A DNA stretch of 64,000 nucleotides from contig JAHDXS010000001.1 of assembly GCA_023384135.1 (NCBI GenBank), forward strand, positions 186,001 to 250,000. Direction: 5' to 3'. Both the position numbers and the translations under genes were made by a program. Below, piece after piece: positions 47,601 through 56,911 of the stretch. Under the pieces are notes generated by a model, which was not told the origin of the DNA, ran no database searches, and worked only from the letters and a program-made list of their open reading frames with translations. Every line of letters starts with the position of its first letter. Positions within the stretch are counted from its first letter, which is position 1. This DNA comes from Alphaproteobacteria bacterium (GTDB lineage Bacteria > Pseudomonadota > Alphaproteobacteria > Micavibrionales > Micavibrionaceae).

Positions 47601-48107
47601 TCAATAGTTATAACGGTCCTGCACGGCCTTATGCATCGGAAGACAAAGCTTTAGAACGTAGAGAGCATGCGCTACAAGCTGCTGGTTCCGTCCAGGCTCC
47701 TGTTCGCCTTCCGGATAGTGCTTCCCTCCGTGGAAAAGATTATTCCGGACCGTGCGGATCATGAACAATGTCTGCTGGGCCTTTGTCTGTTGCCTGTCCA
47801 CGATCTGCTCCTTGAATAGCAAGGCGCCATCCACTAGCACTTGCTTACGCGGCGGATGGTCGAGCAGATAGTTCACAGCCTCCCAGAACCCCGACTCTTC
47901 AGCCGGAACAGCACAGAACTCATCACTAATATGGTTCGCGAACCGATCCCACAGAGCTTCAGCCCGTCTTTCGTTGCCTCCAGCATAGCCGGGTGTCGCC
48001 TTGATCGCGTACTCCAGGCGAGAAAAGACGGCCATGAACTCACACACCAGCTCGCGCTGTATATGGAGATCCTTGAACGGGTCGTCGTCACCTTGTAAGT
48101 GGGGCAT
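47601..48107 (-). CDS. HEPN-like protein, last gene of the Argonaute operon
   Basis: A 168-residue helical protein. RTVRNNLFHGGKH contains an Rx4H motif (R121, H126) typical of HEPN RNases and of related cell-suicide proteins. It begins 5 bp after the nuclease gene, so it belongs to the operon. It could be an RNase effector or an accessory subunit. Family assignment is by motif only. Confidence 0.65.
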   Translation of the reverse strand: MPHLQGDDDPFKDLHIQRELVCEFMAVFSRLEYAIKATPGYAGGNERRAEALWDRFANHISDEFCAVPAEESGFWEAVNYLLDHPPRKQVLVDGALLFKEQIVDRQQTKAQQTLFMIRTVRNNLFHGGKHYPEGEQEPGRNQQLVAHALYVLKLCLPMHKAVQDRYNY

Positions 48108-48112
48108 TCACA

Positions 48113-49273
48113 CTACTCATTCATCGTTGACGGTGCGCTGACCACGACACACCCGTTTATCCCGTCGATCTTCAATACGCCTTCTTTGAACTTCGCGTGT
48201 TCCTGGGTTGCGCACGTACAGTCCCACAGAAAGCTGACGATCCGCGCGTCCTTGTATTTCGCATCGGCGCGATAGAGAGACGCATCCTCGGCGATCTCGC
48301 CGATGAGCGCCGGGAAGGACTTCTTCACGTCCTTCCGGTATTTGACCTCGATGATCGTATGCAGCGACGGCAGGTAGAGATCAATGCGCGGATTCTTCTG
48401 CCCGACGGGTTGGAGGTTCACTTCGTCGGCGATGTCGTTGAAGATCGGCCCGAGCAGGACATAGAGAAGGTTCTGGACGTGGTATTCGTTCTCCACGGGC
48501 CACTTGACGGGTTCAGCGCCTCTCGTGCGACCCGACTCCTCCCAGGTCCACCGCTTGAGGCCGACAGGGATATGCTCCAGAAACCCCAGAAGGTCGTCGA
48601 GGCTCCACCCTTTCGGCGGGACGGTAGCCACGTCCTCATTGACCTGATCGAAGACATAAACCATCAGGCTCAAGAGCGCCGTGGAAGCGTCTCCTTGCGC
48701 CTGCGCACGTAACTCGGTCATGAAGCGGCCGATCAGGGACATGCGGTTTTGGTGATCCTCAACCCGCCGCAGCGTCCTGTAGTGAAGAAAGAGCGGCACG
48801 CACGCACTCGCATAGACGGCGGACTCGCCGCTGCGGATATAGGCCGCGATGTCCTTCTCGAAGATATTGAGATGGTCGCCGCTGGCCTGCTGCGCAAGAA
48901 ACCCGGAAGTCCAGTTCTCAAACTCCCGCGCGATGCGCGCATCTTTCATCTGCGCGGCCATCCATTTCACGGCCATGACGCCAAACACGTCCGACACCCA
49001 GGGCCGGGGCGTGGAGTCGATCTTGGCGGCCTGCCCGAGCAGCCGCGACACATCCTGCGCGGATACGGTCTCGTCCAGAATCCCCAGCCCGGCAATCGCG
49101 CAGCGCGGGTACAAGGAGAGCGTGGCAAAGTCGAAGGACGGACCGCCGTCTTTCGACAGCCCCAGAAAATGCAGAAAGGAGGATTTGAACGGATCGGCGT
49201 GCGCGCTCTCGATCACCTTGCGGTGAAGGTATTCGCGCAGCGCGTAGGCGTTTTCCCTTTCTACAGGAACCAT
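48113..49273 (-). CDS. PD-(D/E)XK nuclease associated with the Argonaute gene
   Basis: A 386-residue protein. The last third has the restriction-endonuclease core: E263 in NEYHVQNLL, D298 in NPRIDLYL, E309 and K311 in IIEVKYRK. The N-terminal 250 residues are helical and unrecognised. Start chosen at 49273, overlapping the Argonaute stop by 13 bp. Inactive long Argonautes are known to work with such nucleases (AgaN type), which degrade DNA after target recognition and cause abortive infection. Confidence 0.78.
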   Translation of the reverse strand: MVPVERENAYALREYLHRKVIESAHADPFKSSFLHFLGLSKDGGPSFDFATLSLYPRCAIAGLGILDETVSAQDVSRLLGQAAKIDSTPRPWVSDVFGVMAVKWMAAQMKDARIAREFENWTSGFLAQQASGDHLNIFEKDIAAYIRSGESAVYASACVPLFLHYRTLRRVEDHQNRMSLIGRFMTELRAQAQGDASTALLSLMVYVFDQVNEDVATVPPKGWSLDDLLGFLEHIPVGLKRWTWEESGRTRGAEPVKWPVENEYHVQNLLYVLLGPIFNDIADEVNLQPVGQKNPRIDLYLPSLHTIIEVKYRKDVKKSFPALIGEIAEDASLYRADAKYKDARIVSFLWDCTCATQEHAKFKEGVLKIDGINGCVVVSAPSTMNE

Positions 49274-51453
49274 TGGGACTGCCCGATCTTCCCGATCATC
49301 ACCGAGTCGTTCCAGCCCGGAAGCTGGTTGAGCCATCCGAGATTCCGGGCGATCAGGTCGGAATAGCTGATCGTCACCGGCATGGGGTTCGGGAAATAGC
49401 TGCGCCACGAATGCGAGGCAAAGCTGTAGAGCTGGGCGCTCAGATACTTGATGTCCTTGAAGGTGGAGTCCTTGTGAACATCGAGGATCACGCCGCGCGG
49501 ATGCCCGTCCGTGTCCTGCCGCAACTCGCGCTGGCCGATCAGGTAGATCAGCATTTCATGCTTGGAGAGCTTGAACGTCTTCCCGCGCGATGGCGCGAGC
49601 CGTCCTTTCTGCACCCCGGCGGTCGCGGAGTCGAACATATGCAACCCGTGATCTTCGGAGATTTTCAGGAACGCATACTCAATCTGATATTCGCGGTACT
49701 TGTCTATGACGGCCCGGACGGCTTCGATCTCTTCCTTGTTGAACTTCTTGACCTGCGCGTGAAAGATCAGGCGGATCGTGTCGCCTTTCTGCCAGTTCAT
49801 GCGCTTCTGGATTTTCTCGATGGTCTCGCCGAGCACTGAAGTCAGCGCGTCGCAATAGGCTTCCGGCACGACGGCCTTCGACGTGTTCGAGACGATATAG
49901 CTGCCATCCCCGGAGAACACCGTCGTAATGCCCATGATCCGCTGATTGTCGGCCCCGCGCTCCTGTCCGATATTCGCGCTGCCGATGCCGATCACGAGTT
50001 CATGCGAAAGCGTGGGCGACGATTTGAGCAGCCACGGCACGCCGCCCATCTTCGCGTAGCAGGCCAGCGCCATATTGTTGAGCGAGTACCCGAGCGAAGT
50101 GTCGGACTGCGAAAGAAGCTCGATTGTGAAATCCTGCACCGGGACCTGATGCAGGAAGAACAGGCTCTTTCCCCAATAGTAAGGATTCTCCGTAACCTTG
50201 AGCTTCTTGAAGGATTGCCGCACTTGAACGAGCGCAAGGTCCCAGCGTCCCCCGTCATCCGCTTTCTTGCGGATCGCTGTCTCGATGGCGTTCTTGTACG
50301 CCTCCACGCTGTCCGTCGCTGTCGTGAACACCTCAACGCGGCTGGTGCCCAGAGCGAACTTGCCTTCAAGGCCGCCGCTGAAATACTTGCTGTTCGGAAT
50401 GCCTTTGAGGAGCTTGCGGACGAACTGCTCGACACGCCCCTTGTCGTGCTGCGCGCAGATCACGCAGATCGACGGATCGTTCCGGTCGAAGGTACGCTTC
50501 GTATAGGGGCCGGATGAGGTGAGACCTTTCTCGGCCCAATCCGCCTCGCCGTTGTCGTTGAAGACGAAGACCGGCTTTTGCATCTGTACGCATTCACTCT
50601 GGATGTCCGGTGAATCTTCGATCTCGATGCGCGTTCCGTCGATCAGCGGAATGGTCTTCGACTGGATGTAGTTCTTAAGCGTGCCGATGCGGGCTTTCTT
50701 GTTCTCGCCGCCATTGAATATGGAAATGGATTGCCGGATGTGTTCGACGATTGAATCCTTCTTTGCACCGTGGGTATGCAGAATGTAGTCGTCGAAGTTC
50801 GTCCGGCTGGCTTCCAGAAACACGTCCTTCGCTTCGACCTGCTCGATCTGGCCGTCAGGCTGCGTGATGTGCAGCGTCTCGCCTTTGATCGCGCTCACCG
50901 ACCCCAGAAGCTTTCTGTATCCGTCCTCCTGCTGCGTGACGACGTAGCGGCCCATGAGGTCAAACCCGGCGTTCAGGAAGAACAGGCCGTTCTCCTTGAG
51001 CACCCGGCGCGTTGTGCAATCAATGACGACGCACGGATGGCCTTGAACGATGCGGGTGTTGATGGTGTATTTGGCGCAGACCTTGAACGGATAAGCATCG
51101 CCCAGGATCGGAATCAGAAGATTGTCTTCCGGCTTGGCGCTCACCAGCTCGATGGGATTGAAGCCGGAGGGGTTGCGGCCCAGCCCCGCGAGATGGCGTG
51201 TCAGTCCGTCTTTGACCAGCGAGCAGAAGATGCCGAAATTGTCCTTGAACGCGATGGTCTGCGGCGTACCGGATACGGGGAACGTGCCGTCCGAAGAGAA
51301 GATAAGGATGTTGTCGCCCTGACGGCGAAAGGAGTGCGTCGCTCCGTATTCTGCGCGAAAGCCGTCCAGCGTCTCCTTGTCATAGGGGACCTGGCGGGCT
51401 TCAAGCTCCAGTTCAGAAACTCTCAGCGGGAAGGCATTTAGAACGATAGGCAA
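49261..51453 (-). CDS. Long prokaryotic Argonaute with degraded catalytic site
   Basis: A 730-residue protein. Residues about 325-450 fit a MID domain (DDGGRWDLALVQ, NPYYWGKSLFFLHQ) and 450-730 a PIWI domain (ELVIGIGSANIGQERGADN, PVTISYSDLIARNLGWL). The first catalytic Asp is replaced by Gly (GIGS, residues 489-492), and the HxDG-like third site reads FHAQVKKF. It should bind guide and target but not cut. It ends in WFL, as Argonautes that coordinate the guide 5' end with their C-terminus. The start is TTG at 51453, 26 bp after the methyltransferase gene. Confidence 0.82.
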   Translation of the reverse strand: MPIVLNAFPLRVSELELEARQVPYDKETLDGFRAEYGATHSFRRQGDNILIFSSDGTFPVSGTPQTIAFKDNFGIFCSLVKDGLTRHLAGLGRNPSGFNPIELVSAKPEDNLLIPILGDAYPFKVCAKYTINTRIVQGHPCVVIDCTTRRVLKENGLFFLNAGFDLMGRYVVTQQEDGYRKLLGSVSAIKGETLHITQPDGQIEQVEAKDVFLEASRTNFDDYILHTHGAKKDSIVEHIRQSISIFNGGENKKARIGTLKNYIQSKTIPLIDGTRIEIEDSPDIQSECVQMQKPVFVFNDNGEADWAEKGLTSSGPYTKRTFDRNDPSICVICAQHDKGRVEQFVRKLLKGIPNSKYFSGGLEGKFALGTSRVEVFTTATDSVEAYKNAIETAIRKKADDGGRWDLALVQVRQSFKKLKVTENPYYWGKSLFFLHQVPVQDFTIELLSQSDTSLGYSLNNMALACYAKMGGVPWLLKSSPTLSHELVIGIGSANIGQERGADNQRIMGITTVFSGDGSYIVSNTSKAVVPEAYCDALTSVLGETIEKIQKRMNWQKGDTIRLIFHAQVKKFNKEEIEAVRAVIDKYREYQIEYAFLKISEDHGLHMFDSATAGVQKGRLAPSRGKTFKLSKHEMLIYLIGQRELRQDTDGHPRGVILDVHKDSTFKDIKYLSAQLYSFASHSWRSYFPNPMPVTISYSDLIARNLGWLNQLPGWNDSVMIGKIGQSQWFL

Positions 51454-51479
51454 GGCTCGAACCTCATATATCCTAATCC

Positions 51480-53837
51480 TTACCCGACATTCACCGGAAC
51501 CAGCGTCATCGTATCGTTACCGAAGATGTCGATGACTTTGACCGCGACCGTGTAACGACCGGGTCGGTCGTAAGTGTGGATGGCGGTCGTCAGCTCGAGC
51601 TCTCGGCTCTGGCGCGTTCTGAAACTCTGCCATTCGTTCTCGAAGATGTACCCGCCCGTCCAACGTTCCTCGAACTGCGCCTTGCCGGACTCCAGATCAG
51701 GGGCCTCTGCGCTCGCCAGCGTCGCGACGCCGCTTATCCCGGTTCCCACCGGAACCTTGATGATTTCCTTTCGGCTCATGTAGTCGAAGTCCACGGCCCA
51801 ATAGTCCACCCAGTCTGTCCAGTGCTTTGTCAGGCGCTCCTTCGTGACGATCCCGTCCTTGCCTTTGCTGACTTTGTAGAGCTGCCCCTGCTCGCACATG
51901 ACTTCGCTTTTGCCTTCTTTCATCGCGGCAATCGCGGCCTCGGCTGCGCCTTGGGTGTAGTAGACGGAGAAATCCGTCAACTCAATCTGAACAGCGAGCT
52001 TTCGCTTCTTGTCGTAGCGCGGAGTTGCCTCGACAAAGCTGACATCGTGGAAGACGACCTGACCCTTTTCGACGGCCCGCTTATCGAAGACCTCGGCGGG
52101 AATGTATTTCGGGGCGAGATCAATGCCCTTGCTGCGGGCTTCTTCCAGCACGGCGGGGAACAGGCCCATTTCAAACTCGAAAGCCAGCACGTCCACGCGC
52201 GATGCGCCGCGCTTGCGGCACTCGGTGATGACCTCTTCAACGAACAGCCGCCCCACGGGAAGATTGATCGGGCCGATGACGACCAAACGGCCATTTCGTG
52301 CGCCGTGGAAGAACCCATCTTGAGTTTGATCACCCTGATTGCCGCCAAAGCCGGTTGCCTTGTACGCGCGAAGGATCAGATCGCGGAACTCGCTCTCCTT
52401 CTGGGCCAGCGCTTGCTCCTTCTGCTTGCCCGATAGCCGTCCGCCGACATTCAGATAGGCTTGACGCTCGTAGCGGCCAAGGTTGAGAACCTCGAACGCC
52501 CGGAAGTCTCTCTCCGCAGCCTTGAGTTCGCGTTGCACCCCGATTAGCCGCTTCCTGGTCGTGTGTATACCGAACTTCCCCAGATCAGTCGCAATCCATT
52601 TGCGACCAAGCTTCTCTGCAACGGCGGCTGCGGTACCCGAACCACAGAAGAAATCGGCAATCAGATCATTTTCATTGCTGCTGGCTTTGATGATGCGTTC
52701 CAGAAGTGCTTCTGGCTTTTGAGTTGCATACCCCTGCGACTCACGAGCCTGCGAATTGATCGGTGAAATATCAGTCCAAAGGTTCTGTGCGATTTGCCCA
52801 GGAACCTCGTCAAGATATCGCTTTAGGCGAATTCGCCCATTTGGGTCTTCAGGAAAATACAGTCGTCCTTGCTGATCAAGCTCCTGCATCTTTTCGAGCG
52901 AAATCTTCCAGCCGTTCCGATGAGGCTTATACCCTTTGTATTCGTAGCAAAGATTTGGCCGATACCCTGGATTGACGAGATCAGAGGTTGTGTAGTGCCG
53001 CCCATCCGGGTCCTTTGAGGCAAAGTGCGACTCGATATAGTCCTTCTCGAACGGCACATGCTGAGGATTCCACGTCCACTTTTCACGCGAACGCGAATAA
53101 AAATAAATTGATTCCCAAATCTCGCCGTAGCTTCGACTTACATTGCCGTGAGACGAAGTTCTCTTCCACGCTATTTCTGTGCGGAGGCAATCGGTTCCAA
53201 ATATCTCGTCCAAGACCACACGAATGAAGTTGCCTACGTCCGGCTCGATATGAACATAAATTGAGCCATCTTCTGCCAGCAAGTCCCTCATCAAGATGAG
53301 TCGCTCATAGAGCATCGAAATGAAGCTGTCTGCGCCTCTGCCCCACGTGTCGCGGTACGCGATCTGCTCCAGCAGGTTCGCTTCCTTGTGGAAGGTCTCT
53401 CCGCCAATCTCGATATCCATGCTGAAATCTGCGCCCACATCGAAGGGTGGGTCGATGTAGATGAGCTTCAGCCCGCCTGCATCTTCTATCTGTTGCCGGA
53501 GTGCGCCCGCTTTGAGTGACGAAAGGATCAGCTTGTTGTCGCCCCAGATAAGCTTGTTTGTCCAGCCCTTCCGTTGACGGCCACGGCTGTCGAACAGGTC
53601 TTCCTGAACCTTGGTTTCGGCACGAGGCTCGTCGATATGCTCAAGCGTTTGGAACGGCAGCACGGTCGTGCATACGTCGCGCGTTTTGCCGTTCCAGACA
53701 AGCTCGACTTCGCTCTTATCCTCGAACAGGACAAAGCGGTATTTCTCCGGCAGAGCCTTGCCCTGCTGAATGAGCGTCACGAGGTCGCGCTGTTCGGCCT
53801 CGCTGAGTTCGTATGACTTCTTGTCGTGACGCGCCAT
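51480..53837 (-). CDS. Type III-like modification methyltransferase (Mod)
   Basis: A 785-residue DNA methyltransferase, beta class (motif IV before motif I): IYIDPPF at 126-132 and DFFCGSGT at 395-402, so N6-adenine or N4-cytosine methylation is expected. The C-terminal 330 residues are longer than in simple Mod proteins and end in a beta-rich part (DRPGRYTVAVKVIDIFG). It begins 2 bp after the Res gene. Recognition sequence unknown. Confidence 0.9.
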   Translation of the reverse strand: MARHDKKSYELSEAEQRDLVTLIQQGKALPEKYRFVLFEDKSEVELVWNGKTRDVCTTVLPFQTLEHIDEPRAETKVQEDLFDSRGRQRKGWTNKLIWGDNKLILSSLKAGALRQQIEDAGGLKLIYIDPPFDVGADFSMDIEIGGETFHKEANLLEQIAYRDTWGRGADSFISMLYERLILMRDLLAEDGSIYVHIEPDVGNFIRVVLDEIFGTDCLRTEIAWKRTSSHGNVSRSYGEIWESIYFYSRSREKWTWNPQHVPFEKDYIESHFASKDPDGRHYTTSDLVNPGYRPNLCYEYKGYKPHRNGWKISLEKMQELDQQGRLYFPEDPNGRIRLKRYLDEVPGQIAQNLWTDISPINSQARESQGYATQKPEALLERIIKASSNENDLIADFFCGSGTAAAVAEKLGRKWIATDLGKFGIHTTRKRLIGVQRELKAAERDFRAFEVLNLGRYERQAYLNVGGRLSGKQKEQALAQKESEFRDLILRAYKATGFGGNQGDQTQDGFFHGARNGRLVVIGPINLPVGRLFVEEVITECRKRGASRVDVLAFEFEMGLFPAVLEEARSKGIDLAPKYIPAEVFDKRAVEKGQVVFHDVSFVEATPRYDKKRKLAVQIELTDFSVYYTQGAAEAAIAAMKEGKSEVMCEQGQLYKVSKGKDGIVTKERLTKHWTDWVDYWAVDFDYMSRKEIIKVPVGTGISGVATLASAEAPDLESGKAQFEERWTGGYIFENEWQSFRTRQSRELELTTAIHTYDRPGRYTVAVKVIDIFGNDTMTLVPVNVG

Positions 53838-53839
53838 CG

Positions 53840-56560
53840 TCAGGTCTCCTGATACTCGCGGAATGTGCTGGCCAGTCCCGCGAACGATGACGGCTTGTGC
53901 TTCTCAAAACTGTCCTGATCAACATAGACGAAGTGGTAGCTCGGTCCACCATCAACCTTCGTTGCCTCGGTCGCGTCCTCGCACCATTGACGTAGGCGCG
54001 CCATCTTTTGAGGCACGTCAATCTCCTCACGGCCTTTGGTTTCAATGATCCAAACCTTGCCGTCCGTGGTACGCACGATGAAGTCCGGCGTATAGGTCGA
54101 TAGCTCACCGTTGGCTTTGACGAACTCGATCTTGAAGCCCACGGCCATGTAGTTCTTGCCGAACGCCTGCACGTCGGGAGCGCTTTCGAGAAAGGCCGCG
54201 AAGTCCAGCTCCAGCGCATCGGCGTTGGCTTCGCCGACAATGCGGTTGAACACCGATTTCTTCGCGGGCAGGAACCCGCGCGGTTCCGTGCGGAACGGCC
54301 GCGTGTCGCGCAGCCGAATGTGTCCATCAATACGGGAGCTTCCGCCCTCGTAGATCGTCAATGTGTTGATGGCGGCCCGGAAGTGATCGAACAGCACCTT
54401 AGCCACTTCAGGCTCGGACAGGTTTCGCAGGATCACGGGATCGTCGAGATCGACGGTGCTCGTGAACAGATGATCCCGGATGAAAATCTTGACCTTGGGG
54501 TAGAGCTGATCGTAGCCACCGACGAGACGCAAATCCTTGAGGAGTTGCCGCGCAAAGAACGCGACGACCGAGCGGTAATCCCCCGGACCTGTGCCGTCGA
54601 GCTGGATCGTGTGATCGACCTCGGAATCGAGCATCGTCTTGAAGACGATCTCGCGCGTCTGTTCCGGCGTGAATGGTTTGACCGGAAGCTTGGGATTGCC
54701 GAAGTGTTCGGGCTCCAGCTCGCTGAGGTCTTTGAACTCGCGATTGTAGCGTCTTGTCAGGCGCGGCACTGCGATATCGAGTTCGTCGATATTCTTGTTG
54801 GGCGATTCTGTATCGACCTCGACGACGATAGAATCCTGCCGCTCGCGCCCTCCGGCCCCGCCCATCGGCACACGGTCGAAGGTGACGCCTTCGTTCTGGA
54901 TAGACTCCACGAACTCCATGAAGGCGGGCGTGCCCATGACCGAGACGGTTTCGCCCTGATCGCTCCCGAAATACATGCGGCGGAGTCCGCGTCCCAGGGT
55001 CTGCTCCGGGAGAATGTTGCTCTTGGCCGCGTAGGCACGCAGGCCCACGATGACCGTCACATTGCGCACATCCCAGCCTTCCTTGAGCATCAGCACGGAG
55101 ACGATGGCCTTGTGGGGCGACTTCCAGGTGTCGATCTCGTTGGATTCCCGGCGCAACAGCTCCAACTCGTCTTTGCTCTTGCCGGAGGCCGCCTCGGAAA
55201 TCTCGCCATTGGCCTTGGTGTGAATGACGAGCACGGAGTCCTGCAACTCCGGGCAAATCTTCTGGAGATACGCGCCGACCTCATCGCAATTCTTGGTGTC
55301 GTCCACCATGACGAACAGCACGGCTTTCTTGCCGAGCTTTTCATGTTCGGCATAGCTTTTGCGCCATTCTTCGACGCCCAATTGCAGGTAGTCGGCGTAC
55401 TTCTCCGTGATGATCGGGCTCTTGTGCTCGGCCAGCTTCGCCCGGCTCGCCGCGTCCGGCAGAACGGGATGCTTCACGACGTTCTGCGCAATGGCCTCCA
55501 CGAGCGGGTAGTCGCTGACGGTCTGCACGAAGATCGCACCGTTGTTGTGACGCGGCGTCGCGGTCACATCCACCTGGATGGTGAGCCGCAAATCCTTTTG
55601 CAGCAGACGGTGATGGATGTCCTGGATGCACTGGAACCATGCCAGGCGGTTGTCATGAATGTGGTGGGCTTCGTCATTGAAGACGGCGAGTTCGTCGATC
55701 TCCCGCACGACTTCGCCGAGATCGACATTGCTGTCGTTAGTCTTGCCGGCGGGCTTATTCCCAAACGGCGCAAGGAAATAGTCGCGCAGATCGTCGTCCT
55801 CAAGCGAAGGCTCCGGCACATCGCCGAGATAGACGCGGTGAATGTTGGTCAGGAAGATGTTTCCCGTCGGACGGACAACGCGCACATCGTCCTGGATATG
55901 CAGGGCCACCTGAAAGTCGTCGCGCCAGTTGTGACCGTCATGGCCGTTGTCGGGCAGGACCGGGTCGTTGAAAAAAATGCGCAGACCGTCGAAATCGTGC
56001 CGGAGACGGTCAAGGACGATGATGTTCGGCGCGATCAGCAGGAAGTTCCGTGCGAGCGTCGAACCCTCCTCGTAGAGCCTGTGAAAAAAGCTCCAGGCCA
56101 TCAGTAAGGAGAGCACCTTGGTCTTTCCTGACCCAGTGGCCATCTTGACCACGAATCGCGGCCATTCCTCATCGAACATGTTGGCTGACACCGCGCCTGA
56201 CGCATCGAAACGCAGCAGGTCGAACTTGTCGCGTACGCCGCGCACGTCATACAGCCAGATCACGGTTTCAACGGCTTCGCGCTGTGCGAAGTAGTAGCGG
56301 AACGCGCTTTCCGTTCCGTCCGCGCCCTCGACCATATGCTCCGTCAAGAACCACCAGGTCAGAAGCGCGCGTGACGTGGCGGATGCTCCGGCATAGCCCC
56401 CGGCCCGCCATTGCGCGACTTCCTCCCGAATGTTCGCGACCAGCGGGGGAAGGAGCTTTTCATAGGCTGTACTGCGCAGCTCCTCGGCTGCCGGAAACCA
56501 TCGGTAATCCGGGTCCAACGTCTCGTAGGGCGAAAGCGGAAATTTCGGATGCAGTGCCAT
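53840..56560 (-). CDS. Type III-like restriction subunit (Res): SF2 helicase with C-terminal nuclease
   Basis: A 906-residue protein. Walker A MATGSGKT at 140-147, DEAHH at 297-301, and helicase motif QTLGRGLRRM later. The C-terminal PD-(D/E)XK domain is visible as TPDF (824-827) and ETKG (840-843). It lies 21 bp after the ribbon-helix-helix gene and 2 bp before Mod. It may restrict by itself with Mod or supply DNA to the Argonaute; the latter is inference. Confidence 0.9.
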   Translation of the reverse strand: MALHPKFPLSPYETLDPDYRWFPAAEELRSTAYEKLLPPLVANIREEVAQWRAGGYAGASATSRALLTWWFLTEHMVEGADGTESAFRYYFAQREAVETVIWLYDVRGVRDKFDLLRFDASGAVSANMFDEEWPRFVVKMATGSGKTKVLSLLMAWSFFHRLYEEGSTLARNFLLIAPNIIVLDRLRHDFDGLRIFFNDPVLPDNGHDGHNWRDDFQVALHIQDDVRVVRPTGNIFLTNIHRVYLGDVPEPSLEDDDLRDYFLAPFGNKPAGKTNDSNVDLGEVVREIDELAVFNDEAHHIHDNRLAWFQCIQDIHHRLLQKDLRLTIQVDVTATPRHNNGAIFVQTVSDYPLVEAIAQNVVKHPVLPDAASRAKLAEHKSPIITEKYADYLQLGVEEWRKSYAEHEKLGKKAVLFVMVDDTKNCDEVGAYLQKICPELQDSVLVIHTKANGEISEAASGKSKDELELLRRESNEIDTWKSPHKAIVSVLMLKEGWDVRNVTVIVGLRAYAAKSNILPEQTLGRGLRRMYFGSDQGETVSVMGTPAFMEFVESIQNEGVTFDRVPMGGAGGRERQDSIVVEVDTESPNKNIDELDIAVPRLTRRYNREFKDLSELEPEHFGNPKLPVKPFTPEQTREIVFKTMLDSEVDHTIQLDGTGPGDYRSVVAFFARQLLKDLRLVGGYDQLYPKVKIFIRDHLFTSTVDLDDPVILRNLSEPEVAKVLFDHFRAAINTLTIYEGGSSRIDGHIRLRDTRPFRTEPRGFLPAKKSVFNRIVGEANADALELDFAAFLESAPDVQAFGKNYMAVGFKIEFVKANGELSTYTPDFIVRTTDGKVWIIETKGREEIDVPQKMARLRQWCEDATEATKVDGGPSYHFVYVDQDSFEKHKPSSFAGLASTFREYQET

Positions 56561-56581
56561 TAGCGGATCGTCTCCATAGCT

Positions 56582-56776
56582 CTACTTCGCCTGCTTCGGG
56601 AATTGCTCGGCGACATATCGTTCTGCCGCGTCCCGGACGACCCAGGCAACCGAGACCTTTTTCAGGCGCGCAATGTCTTCAAGGGCCTGGTAGAGCGCGG
56701 TCGGGAACGTCACCGACGCGCGCGTAACGGCGGACGAAGACTCTTTGTTGACGGGCTTGCGCGGTGGCGAACGCAT
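56582..56776 (-). CDS. Ribbon-helix-helix regulator at the head of the Argonaute operon
   Basis: A 64-residue protein: basic tail, then RASVTFPTALYQALEDIARL and VSVAWVVRDAAERYVAEQF, a CopG/Arc-type RHH. The frame is open far upstream, but the ATG at 56776 begins the conserved part. Likely an autorepressor binding the tandem 10-bp repeat 15 bp upstream. Confidence 0.75.
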   Translation of the reverse strand: MRSPPRKPVNKESSSAVTRASVTFPTALYQALEDIARLKKVSVAWVVRDAAERYVAEQFPKQAK

Positions 56777-56791
56777 GGTTGATTCTCCCAA

Positions 56792-56811
56792 ACTCTGCAC
56801 CACTCTACACC
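56792..56811. promoter_or_regulatory. Tandem 10-bp operator candidate
   Basis: ACTCTGCACC (56792-56801) followed directly by ACTCTACACC (56802-56811), 9 of 10 identical. It sits 15 bp upstream of the RHH start. RHH repressors often bind tandem repeats with one-turn spacing. Confidence 0.6.
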
Positions 56812-56895
56812 AACCTGGTGATCGGCCCCAAGGCTGGATTTTCGATTCGTGCCAGGAGCAGATGGGGAGGGAATTATTCCTATCCGACTCCGACA

Positions 56896-56911
56896 GGGGT
56901 GGGTGGGTGGG
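56896..56911 (+). other. Perfect G-quadruplex motif
   Basis: GGGGTGGGTGGGTGGG: four G runs separated by single T bases, the most stable class of G4 motif. It lies about 120 bp upstream of the Argonaute-operon regulator start, on the strand opposite to that operon's coding strand. Confidence 0.75.

Noticed and set aside
49261..51453. pPIWI-RE type protein
   Set aside because: Too short and lacking the DinG helicase neighbour; the layout of MID and PIWI parts fits a long Argonaute better.
54320..56107. 595-residue plus-strand open frame
   Set aside because: Fully antisense to the Res gene, whose helicase and nuclease motifs are clear. GC-rich third positions create long antisense frames here.
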